From Amylostereum areolatum (Eukaryota > Basidiomycota > Agaricomycetes > Russulales > Stereaceae): a DNA stretch of 64,000 bases. Positions 32,008 to 41,921 of this stretch are shown here, one piece after another. The position numbers and the translations under genes are program-made. Numbering within the stretch: the first letter of the stretch is position 1; each line of letters begins with the position of its first letter. Below the pieces are notes generated by a model, which searched no databases, was not told the DNA's origin, and saw only the letters and a list, made by a program, of their open reading frames with translations. The stretch spans positions 1,488,001 to 1,552,000 of the forward strand of contig SAXG01000003.1 in assembly GCA_012932865.1 (NCBI GenBank). The letters are read 5' to 3'.

Positions 32008-35000
32008 ATGCCCCCACGAGGTGCTCCTGGTGCTGATCGCTGGTCGCGGTGGTGGTGGACGCGGAGGGCGCGGAGGGCGCGGCGGGGGTGGCGGTGGTGG
32101 TGGTGGCGGTGCTGGACGCGGTGGACGTGGTGGCCCTCCCGGTGGTCCTCCCCGAGGCGCTGCACCTGCTCGAGGTGGCATTCGCGTCGCGTGGTGGTGC
32201 CGCTGCCACCCTCAGCGATTGCATCGCATGTCAAGACCATCGGCTGTGAAGGAGACCTGGTCACGGTAATTCCGGTAGACCCTATCGAGGTTCCTCACGA
32301 ACCACTTCAAGACGGAAATCCCGCAAGGATTTCATTCATCATTACGACTGGTGAGCTACTCTCCTAACTGTCTTTCTTCGGTTTCTTATTATATTCCCCC
32401 TTCGTGCCCGGTTCACAGTCGGTAAGAATACTTCCGCCTTGTCTTGAGATCTGTGCAGCTAATGGATCGCGTCGCCACAGTTATCTCAAACACCGATAAG
32501 ACTCTCCCCGCCTCCCTCACCTTTCGAGATAATCAAGACGCTCCAAACCAAAATACATCCCAACATATTCACCCCTCGCGGCGCCTACGATGGTAGAAAG
32601 AACCTGTTCGCCCCCGAGAAGTTTTCCTTCGGCGATTCTGGAGAGGTGCAATAGCTTTAGCTTCCCTTGCTCCAAGCTGTTTCTCACTTTACATATTAGT
32701 TCGACTGTCGTACTCAACCCTCGATCCCCCTCCGATCCCCAGCGTCCCGGAGGTCGCGGCCCCAAGGTCTACAAGGTCCGTCTTACGCACGTCAACGAAA
32801 TCAACCCCGAGTATGTGGTCTCCTTGTTTTGTTTCGCCTCGACTCATCAACGGCCGCTAGGATTCTTCGACGCTTCTTGCAAGGACAACAATCCCACGAC
32901 AATGAGGTCTTGACGGCGATCACGGTAGGTATCACCCTCCCGGTACTCTTCCGCTTATTTCAACTCCGTTGTAGGCCCTCAACGTCGTCGTTCGTATGGA
33001 GCCCAATCTCAAGTATCCTTTCAACGTCCGCTCCTTTTTCACTCCTCAAGAGACGAAAGATATCGGCGGCGGTATCGTCCTCTGGCGGGGTTACTTCCAA
33101 TCGGTCAGGCCGGCTATGAACCAAATGCTGATCAACGTCGATATCAGCACCGGTGCCATGTATAAGCCCGGTCGGCTACTCGACCTTTGTGGAGAGTTCA
33201 TCGGTCGTCCTGGGAACCCCCAGCTCTTCTCCCCTCGTGCAGGTTTTCCTGACCGTGAACGCCTCCGCCTCCAGCGTTTCATATCCGGAATGAGGATCAC
33301 TACCAGTCATACCGCGAAGGGGCGTCCCCCTATCCCACGCGTGATCAAGAGACTTAGCAAGCAAGGGGCTCGGGACATGTCCTTCGACACTGAAACCGGC
33401 ACAAAGACAGTGGCCGACTACTTCAGACAGCAGTACAACATGCCGCTCAGATTCCCTGACGTGCTATGCATCGAGGTAGACCTCATGCCGTTCTAGTCCA
33501 CTCCCGCAATTGACATTGCCATTTAGCTGGGTACCGGCGCCCTCATTCCGATGGAGCTTTGTGAAGTCCCCCCGGGTCAAATCATGCGCAAGCAAATGCC
33601 GCCGGAGAAAACGAGTTCGGTCTTGGACTTCGCCACGAAGAAACCTCAAGAGCGGCTCCAAAGCATCCGAAACGGATTGGCGGTAAGTCTTGGTCGGGTT
33701 TGAATGAGACTAAATTATATAATATATACTCCTACAGGTACTTTCTTACGGCCAGTCCGAGTATGTCAGGCATTTCGACATGGTCGTCCAGAACGAGCCG
33801 CTCAATATCAAGGCAAGGGTTCTCCAGCCTCCAATGCTGAAATACGGAGCCAACTCGAGGCAACCTACCATCGTTAGTTGATGACGTATTTTTGATAACT
33901 GTAGTACGATTTTCATCTATGTTTAGACTCCTAGAGATGGCGCTTGGAACATGTAAGCGTCCCTTTGTACTCACTGTTCCCGAGCTAACATGTCGACACT
34001 AGGATCGACAAACGCATGTTCCAACCCAGCACCATCGGCAAATGGATCGTCGTGATTTATGAACGCCAACAACGTTTCAATCAGAATGCCGCTGAGGATA
34101 TGATCAATGGTTTAATGGCTGCTGCTCAAGCTGTCGGTACGCAATCTGGCCGTCATGCATATAATCGTTCGTTTAATGCCTCATGTTTCGTCGTCTAGGC
34201 ATGGGTGTGGCTGAACGCCCGGCCGTCATCAAATGGGAGCAAGGACAGGGTAACATCATCGCGGTATGCTTCCTTCGACTTGGTGTTCATCGTTCTTCGT
34301 CTCATCATGTCGTGTCTGCGTAGCAATTGCGCCAGGCTGGTTCCGAATGTAACCAGAAGGCCGGCTCCCCTCCATCCCTCATCGTAGTCATTCTACCTGA
34401 AGGTGGCAACGACATCTACAGCGCCGTCAAGCAGTATGTGATCCCTTCATGTTGGTCGCATTTCAGCCTTAACGTTCGTCCTATCCCAGCTTCGGTGATG
34501 TTGCGGTATGTGTTCTTGTCCTGCCTCGGACATGAAGCTTACTACCACTGTCTAGATGGGTGTGACCACACAGTGCATGAAGTCGCAGAAATGCTTTCGC
34601 GCGAAGCCCCAATACTTCGCCAACGTGATGCTCAAGTAAGTCTCTCTCGCGCGAATCCTATGTTGGGTTCTTTTCACGCAGAATTCTTAGATTGAACGTC
34701 AAGCTGGGTGGCAAGAATGTGATTCCCGACCCACGCTCCGTCTCATTGCTGACCGATCCGTCTAACCCGACTGTTGTGATGGGTTGGTCCTTCTCTGTTG
34801 TCTGGTGCTTGCTTTTGACTGAACATTTCGAAGGTGCTGATGTCATTCACCCCGCTCCTGGATCTGATGACCGCCCCTCGTTCACGGCTCTTGTGGCTAA
34901 TGTTGACAGCGACTCGGCAAAATACATCGCGACGATGAATGTCCAAGAGTCGCGCGAGGAAATTATCCAAGACTTGCAAACGATGTCCGAGGTTAGTCTC

Positions 35001-35935
35001 CAGGGATTAGCTATCATTTTTCGCACTAATGTGCGCTATCATAGTATGTCCTGGGAATGTACATGAAGTACCGGCAGGGCGTCGAAAAGAAGGCAAACCC
35101 TGCTCCAAAGCGGATTTTATTCTATCGCGGTAAGACTTATGCGACTGATCAACTCTTCCTCGTTACTGATACTTCGTTGTTGCAGACGGTGTTTCTGAGG
35201 GTCAATTCCAGCATGTCCTAGAGCGTGAACTCCCCCTCATCCAGGGTTTGTTTATACCCCTTTCGTCCTCCTCATTCTCATAGGTGATCCGTGTTGGCAG
35301 CTGCCTGCGAAAAGTTGAAGATCAAGCCGAAGATCACCATGATCGTCGTGGGCAAGCGTCACCATGTTCGCTTCTTCCCAAGGAACCCGGGCGAGGGAGA
35401 CAGGAGCGGCAACTGTCCTGCCGGCACCGTCGTCGACACGGAGGTCGTCAACCCCGTCGAGTTTGATTTCTATCTGCAATCCCATGGTGGCCTTCTCGGC
35501 ACGAGCAGGCCCGCTCACTACAATGTTCTGTACGACGAGAATAACTTCACGTGGGTCTTCTTTCATTTCCATATTCTAACTACTAACACCGATACACATG
35601 CAGCCCCGATGGTTTGCAATCGCTGTCGTTTGCTCTTTGCCATGTATATGCGCGTTCCACGCGTTCTGTGTCCATTCCTGCGCCGGTCTATTGTGAGTTT
35701 TCATTATGTACGATTCATTCACCGCTGCAGCGACTAACTTCATATGTCACCAGACGCCGACATTGTATGCTCTCGTGCTAAGCACCATTACGACCCACAG
35801 CAGGGTTTGGATTTCACGGGTACTGGCTCGGAAACGGCCACCAACGTGGAGAGGGACCAAGAGACCCTTGCAGCCTTCCGCCGGGGTTTCAAGCCGTTGC
35901 ACGAACGTCAGAAAACCCTGATGTACTTCTGCTAA
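32008..35935 (+). CDS. AGO1: Argonaute (RNA silencing effector), 5' part with many 1-base insertions
   Basis: Argonaute binds small RNAs and silences matching targets. It begins [11 protein letters not shown] and an RGG-rich tail, then the N domain, PAZ region, MID and PIWI. Clear blocks include [75 protein letters not shown] and [21 protein letters not shown] metals are the Asp in [13 protein letters not shown], a likely Glu finger near [11 protein letters not shown], the Asp in [16 protein letters not shown], and in the fourth position Asp ([16 protein letters not shown]) where animals have His. Beyond 32.75 kb some fifteen introns splice in phase. At 35250-35300 the acceptor TTGGCAG gives [17 protein letters not shown]. 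Between 32038 and 32706 about eleven single extra bases break the frame. See findings. Confidence 0.93.
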
Positions 35936-37146
35936 TCGGCTCCGTTGAAAGGATCCCTTCCCCGTTGAATTTTGTCAATCACTTTCAGGATGTTTTTTTA
36001 CTGTACCATCATGCCGTGTCGTTCTCATATGTTTTCTGCATTATGTGGTCATTGTCCTTTGTATATCGAAAGTAGCAACTATCCCTTCGTCACGCGGTTA
36101 CCCCAGTCATGACAATGAATATCTTTGTGTTTTGTGAATATAGCCACTCGAATGACAGCAAAAATTACTGGGTTGTGAGCGCTTGAGTACTAGTTGACGA
36201 GAACTCCGTCATCCTGTCGTCGCCAATCGTGGTGTTCATCGTAGTCGTGCACGTGCACGATATTGCGGCAGGAGCGTCCTCGGAGTTTGGACCTATGTTG
36301 TACGGCGGCCGCGGGCAAGTCAGGTCGTGTTGGTTCATATCGAGACAAGCTCGAGCCTCCCCAGACGACAATACAAGGTCGAGACGCCAATCAATTCAAC
36401 AAGAGACCGTACACATGGACCAAAGGGTACGTGAATAGAACAAACCAGCTGAAAGGAAGGCCGTGAGAGTTGGATTTGAGGGTGTGGCTGGCACGAGGCG
36501 CAAGGTGCGCGCAACACGCCGCCGGAGGAGAAAGATACGACCTGCCTCGCGTGCGAGAATCGCAGCGGGGCGCGGCGTGCCAGCTGGATGCAAAGACAGA
36601 TGCACGCGTTCAATTCGATGATAAGAGCTTAAAAAAGCAGTACCCTGAACTGAACGTCGGAGCGTGAAGAGCGGATGAAGGCCCATACAGAATATTTGAG
36701 GGGTGTTGACGGCAGCAGCGCAAAAGGTTGGCCTTGAGGGAAGGTAGCCGCAGGCCCACAGTAGAACGAGACCCGGGAGAAGATATGGCACATGCAATTG
36801 ATGATTAGAAACCGCCGGGGAAAAGGATACACGATACAAGGTGGTGGCAAGCGGAGATCAGGCAGAGGGAAGGGGACGGAAGCTTACAGACACTGTACAC
36901 GAGTGCGACAGGTTCCGGGAACGGTAAAGGCGATCTAGGGGTGGTGTACAAGCCTTTGGCGAGTCCAAGAGCGGAAGGAATAATAATATGAGCGAAAAGA
37001 AGAATTCCGAAGGTGTAGACGTGCCCAGTCCGTCCGAGATCGCTGTAGGAGTGGGGTTGGAAGGGTCGGGGGCGAAAGATACGAATGAAGCATTCAGGGT
37101 AATAGGAGGGAATAAGGTAGGTTACGTGCAACCGACGACGCGGAAA
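35936..37146. other. Convergent intergenic region, Argonaute / Rheb
   Basis: About 1.2 kb lies between two 3' ends. The open frames present (for example minus 36396-36839) have no motif and skewed composition. I see no gene, repeat or RNA. It probably contains long 3' UTRs. Confidence 0.45.
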
Positions 37147-37946
37147 TCACATAATCAGACACTTGCTCATGGGAGGGTCGCCTTTGCTGTTCGGCCCCGC
37201 AACCTGGGCAAGACAAGATTCGAAGACCTTGGCTAGGAGGGGTTGAGCGGATGTAAGGTTCCGGACGTCGACGTTAGGAGAACCGAGTGGGCCACTCACC
37301 GACGTTGACGTTGTTCTTCGCGCTTGTCTCCAGCCACTGCGCGTGATTTTGTCTTGCCAATTCCTCACCCTCCTCTTTGGTGACCTCGCGGCTGTGTTCG
37401 TGTCAGCTTCGGCGACATTTGGCCGACGGAGAAATAAGAGGGCATACAATTGTTCGAGATCTGCCTTTGACCCGACGATGACACAAGGAATCTCCTTCAC
37501 GCCAGAGAAGTTGACGATCTTGTCGTAAATGATTTGAATCATGTCGAACGAATTTCGGGAGGTGACGGAGTAGACGAGTACGTAGCCGTGTATGCCAATA
37601 GCGTGTTTGGAGTTGAGAAGGGAGTACTCGTCCTATACGGCCGATGAGGTGAGGCGGGACAACGGAGAAATACAGGGGTTGGGGTGCTTACTTGGCCGGC
37701 GGTGTCGATGATCTCGCAGTCGTAATCCTGGTTGTGGTAGCGGATGGTCTTCACAAAGGTGCTCTCAATGGTGGGATGGTAGGGTTCGATGAAGGTATTC
37801 TCGATGAACTGGAGAACGAGGGAAGATTTGCCTGCGAGAGGAGGATGAGCAGGGCTGCAAGGCTGGATGACGTAGAACGCACCGACGGAGCGTGAGCCGA
37901 GGACGGCGATTTTCCGCTTATTGAGGATGTCGGAAGCGGCAGGCAT
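37147..37946 (-). CDS. RHB1: Rheb-type small GTPase
   Basis: Rheb is a Ras-superfamily GTPase that activates TORC1 or acts in amino-acid uptake control in fungi. The first exon MPAASDILNKRKIAVLGSRS meets GKSSLVLQFIE across an intron to complete the P-loop (GSRSVGKSS, with Arg at the position that is Gly in Ras, as in Rheb). Switch I is YHPTIESTF, switch II is EIIDTAGQDEYS and the base-binding motif is VIVGSKADL (SKAD for NKxD). Then follow REVTKEEGEELARQ and ETSAKNNVNV. The C-terminus ends CLIM, a CaaX box for farnesylation. About 190 residues and four introns are present. The assignment rests on the P-loop Arg and the CaaX ending. Confidence 0.92.
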
Positions 37947-39950
37947 TATGGAGGAGATGTGGGGAGAAAGGAGGAGAGGGTGGAGGAGACGAAAGAACTG
38001 GAGAAGGAGAGGCTTTATGGTTTACGGGCCAATAGGGACCAGACGAAATAAGACGCCGAATGAAGAAATGCAGAAAATGGGCAGGCCGCGGATTCGTTTG
38101 TCGGACTCTGTCCCCGTCTTCTCAACCCGTCGTTAGATATAGAATAAGTAAGTAGCGCGCCCAAGTGCGAGAAGAGGGTCAGACGTTCACGGGCAGACGC
38201 TGGCAGTGGCAGTATAGGTTCACGGTACCAACTCGCTCCGCCACCGGCAACTCGTCTCACATATGTTTCTCACGGCCCCGACATCCGACCCCCGCAAGTA
38301 CACACTTACAAAGTCGCTCTGCTCGATGAAATGTACGTGTTTCTCAGCGCAGCATCGTCACGGGTCTCATCCATGGGATCATCGACCAAACGCGAAGAGT
38401 CCATCTCGCAGCGATGATGCAGATCGTGCGTACACCTCGTCAAAGGCCTCGTTTCTTCCTCAAAAATTCGCCCCCTTGATGCAATTGCCCACTAGCCCTT
38501 CTACGGCTTCGTGACTATATCCAGAGTCCAGACTGGTCCAGAATGGGGGATACATCGATAATGCTCTCCAACCAGCGCGCTCCGCTCGGAGCTAATTGCT
38601 TCCTGCATTGGATCAGCTGAACGTACTTCTGCGCCAAGGCTCGATCCAGTTACGTGTTTGCAACACCCAGGTCACTGTGCCGGAGGATGCTACATCCTTG
38701 TGATCACGAGCGTCCCATGGATTTTGCTTCGTGGCCACAATCTGTAGCTTGAGCTTCAGCACGACTTCATCGGGCGGATCAAGTGAGAACGAGCACAGAA
38801 ACGCCTAGTTCGTACCGTTCCCCCGATACCAACGTATTGAAGTGCTCGCCGGTTTGTGTGTCCTGTTTGAGATTCAAATGGAGGGAAACTGTTGTTCGAA
38901 ACGTCGAATTATCGTTCTTTTAAGACTTCAGAAGATTTGGCGAAAGCTCCTTGTCTGCCTTGGGAAGACTACTCGCGGGGACTAACAAGGCAGTATTCAT
39001 CATCATTCCCGGCCATAAAGCCAGCGACGTTGACCCCCCAGCGTTGAAGCCGATGGTGTACAGCCTTTTTGGTGGGAAATCTTGACTGCGAGCTAGTGTA
39101 TGCGTATTCACCGATACAGCCTTTGCCACATAGACTGACAAGGCTGAGAATACATACCCATAGTTTTCCCAGGATGCGCTTGCAGTCGGCTGCAGTATGT
39201 TTGTGTCGGAGAGCCGTACATGCCCAACGTACCGACTGTGGCAGTCATGAACCTGAGCTGGAGGCAAGCAAATCTCGGGCCACAAGGGTTCTCGGCGCGT
39301 CCAGATTCCATAAGTAAGGCGCGGATATCCGATACATCGCTCTAGATGATTCCGTCCACAGAGGCCCCAGCAGCAGCAAAGAAGAAACAGACAAGAAGCT
39401 GGACTCTGGAGTGCTATAGCGTCACCGAAAGACCAAAGGCCCGAGAGACTTTGGCTCTTCAATATCTGATTCTGCGATTGAATCCGCCTCGTATGCAAGG
39501 TGCTTTGAATGAATACAGCACCTCGAAGAGTCGGGGGCAGGATGATATACGCGTGGACGCTTGCATGACTCGGTGCATCTGCCGTCTGGTATATCTAGTA
39601 TAGAGCAATATCGCCGGCTATATTAGAGGAAATAGAGCATTTCATTAATGCGCATATGGAGACGCAGGGTCGAACTAATGCTTGTGCATTTTGATAGAAA
39701 GAGGGAATGAGAGGCGAGTGGAGGTCCGAGCCTGGAGGCGAAGGAGCTCCGTAGCAACCGCGTGAACCTATGTGGAACGGTCACGTGGTCGTCAATGTTG
39801 GTTTTCCAACTTACAAACGCGTCGCAAGAGCCTTCTGAGGTTCATTTCGCTTCTTCGATTATCACCACCACCACCACCACATCGCTCCTCCCGGTCCTCC
39901 TCGTCGATATACCCAAGTTTACTCCCTCTTTCTGTTTTTGATCAACGACG
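37947..39950. other. 2-kb gene-poor stretch between Rheb and Spo12-like genes
   Basis: The first 600 bp is the Rheb 5' region and shows no gene; a short plus frame at 38263-38514 has no motif. The minus strand at 38613-39500 holds a decayed gene, listed separately. The last 400 bp before 39951 is the presumed promoter of the Spo12-like gene and ends in CT/CAC repeats (39865-39900). Confidence 0.4.
38613..39500 (-). pseudogene. Decayed gene, family not recognised
   Basis: The minus strand reads as protein-like sequence with breaks. DTNILQPTASASWENYGYVF and FSALSVYVAKAVSV are followed by PPKRLYTIGFNAGGSTSLAL and LLVPASSLPKADKELSPNLL. A stop, TAA at 38920-38922, follows, and then in the same frame NDNSTFRTTVSLHLNLKQDT and EHFNTLVSGERYELGVS. 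The frame then shifts by one near 38790 to DPPDEVVLKLKLQIVATKQ and SGTVTWVLQTRNWIEPWRR, ending TGA 38613. Alternating polar/hydrophobic strands suggest a beta-sandwich protein. The stop and the shift make it a pseudogene unless both are sequence errors. Confidence 0.4.
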
Positions 39951-40471
39951 ATGTCTACCGCAAGCACGCCCAACGATTCCCCCGTCTCTTCGCATATTCA
40001 GCCCCTCCACAACCCCCAGAATGCCGCCCATGTTGTCGTACCCCAAGCACCTCTGGGAAATGCGACCAATGGGCCCATCAACCAAGCCCCGGGACTTGGT
40101 GCCAAAGCCCTTCTTGCAAAACGCTTTGCGAAGGGGTGCGTCCGATCAGTGGCGCTCTTCAATGTATCTCTACTGACCGTCTCTTCCAGAAATCCAACCT
40201 ACGTGTCACCGACGGACAACATGACCACCCCCGTCACGCAGAAGATTAACGCCGCGAAGAAGAAGCACTTTAACAAGTACGTCGCTGTCATCTTCTCCTC
40301 TTCATCGGTTCTTATCGTCGCCGTTCATGGTATAGGGGTGCAAAGCCGATGCAGAGCCTCTTCCAGAAACCCGATGTCGCACCCGCAGACGAGGCAAACC
40401 CCGACGAAGTGGAATCGCCTGCAGTTGAATCCACAGCTCAGAAGACAGACACGGACGACAACCCATTCTAG
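39951..40471 (+). CDS. Spo12-like cell-cycle protein
   Basis: This is a small, mostly disordered protein with the Spo12 signature. Exon 1 runs MSTASTPNDSPVSSHIQPL to GLGAKALLAKRFAKG. Exon 2 reads NPTYVSPTDNMTTPVTQKIN and AAKKKHFNK, close to the Spo12 core (SPTDN...SPVTQKL...KKKHF). Exon 3 is KPMQSLFQKPDV and an acidic end DTDDNPF. About 130 residues are present. Spo12 proteins act in mitotic exit, in yeast through the FEAR network upstream of Cdc14. The Ser/Thr-Pro sites in the motif are typical phosphorylation sites. The call rests on one short motif but that motif is distinctive. Confidence 0.7.
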
Positions 40472-40801
40472 ATTGGCCGCGATTGAATAATGGATGGTAG
40501 TCGTGTAGTTCAGAGCTCGACGGCAGGGCCCGTCGACGTCGCGTGTCACGATAGTGGAGTGTCCTTGATTTATCGCTGTGTTCACCTTGTTTGCTTGTAT
40601 CTCCGTCTGTACCACCAGTCACCCTATGGCATCCTTTTCCGAATCGACTGGCCAGTTCGACTCATTCGAGGGAGAGTTGTTCTGAATCTCTGATTCAACT
40701 TGCAACGCCACGCACGTGATTCATATATTGGCCTGAACGCGTAGGCGCGACTCAGGCAGCGACTATCACCAACTGACTCAGTGCCATACATCGTTGACAC
40801 A
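40472..40801. other. Intergenic spacer
   Basis: This 330-bp spacer lies between two plus-strand genes. It should contain the Spo12-like 3' UTR and the RING gene promoter. I see nothing distinctive. Confidence 0.4.
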
Positions 40802-41713
40802 ATGGACACCCAAGCCAATGGCATACCAGACTGGCTTCTTTCCGACCTCTTAAATGGCGGCTCTTCGCTGGCGAACAACGACCAGACGAGAACGGACTTG
40901 CAGATCATATCCCGGCATCGCCGTGCAAACGGAGACTCAGAAGGTCGCCTGACGAGCCAGTGAGTGTATCCTTCCCTTGATAGACAGGAAAAGCTTCACG
41001 ATCGAACTTGCGCGCTGTTGCATCAATAGACAGATCCACGGCGTTATACAGAACCTTCCTAGATTGACTGAGGAAGACCTGGACGAACTCGGGCATCGTG
41101 GTATGTGCACTTCGCAGGCCGTTCGGCATCGAACATTCTAACGCACCACAAACGCTCATTACAGAATCCTCATGTGCCATCTGTTTGAATACACATCTGG
41201 CCTCTCTCGCGGAGGAGGAAATGGCTCACGTCATGGATTACCCCTCGCACCCCGTCGAGAACTTAGGAGTGACGCGTCTTTCGCAGACGTGTGGGCACAT
41301 CTTCTGTCGGAAAGAGTTGAGCTCTCTGCTTATCCTGCCCGATATTCTCATGCCTAATATTGATGGATGCTATCGTGCCTTGCAGCCTGTTGACTTGGAT
41401 AAACGATGGGCATCCCTTGTGTCCTCTGTGTCGAACAGCATTCCTCAAACCTTCTTCTGACACTTCACCTTCCGATTCCAATGTGCCAACTGCACCCAAC
41501 GGTTCTTCCGAGTACGGCGAGACCGCAGGAGACGACGATGTCTTTGATCAAGCGTGGAACCGTGTTATGGCTGCATACGAGGCTGAACGAGGACGTATAC
41601 GCGCGGAGCCCGTTTACGAAGACATGTTCGGTCAATCCGGCAGTAGCAATCGTGGACCCTTTCACTCGAACACCGACGAAGACCGCTCGGCATACGTAGG
41701 AATGTACTCTTGA
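40802..41713 (+). CDS. RING-finger protein (probable E3 ubiquitin ligase)
   Basis: The start MDTQANGIPDWLLSDLL (an in-frame ATG also lies at 40781) leads through LQIISRHRRANGDSEGRL and IHGVIQNLPRLTEEDLDELG to the RING domain. The ligands CAICLN, CGHIFCRK and CPLCR are visible, with the C-x2-C, C-x-H-x2-C and C-x2-C spacing of a RING. The third and fourth ligand pair is split by an intron near 41330-41387, giving FCRKDLLTWINDGHPLCPLC. A long insert between the first Cys pair and CGHIFC (about 30 residues) is unusual. The C-terminus is acidic and disordered (ETAGDDDVFDQAWNRVMAAY). The target is unknown. It converges on the chitin synthase gene. Confidence 0.82.
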
Positions 41714-41921
41714 GATAGCCCTCATCCACATTTGTTCACTATCAGTAGAAGTTTAGAACTAACAGGAAAGGTATGCATTTGTAATTGATATAGTCCGGTT
41801 TCAAAAAGAGAAAATAGCGTACTTATCGTGAGGGTCAGAGAAGAGTCCGTGTGGCGTTCATGAGGGATACGAAAAGAAAGCAGGAGAAAATCCACAAACA
41901 AAAAGGTAAGCTGAGAGGTAT

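Noticed and set aside
32008..32367. Trp/Arg-rich reading of the Argonaute 5' end as a separate small protein
   Set aside because: The same bases read as an RGG tail one frame over, as expected for Argonaute. The Trp/Arg reading results from the frame shift.
36396..37131. Two minus-strand open frames between Argonaute and Rheb
   Set aside because: Low-information composition and no family motif. The position fits the 3' UTR of Rheb.
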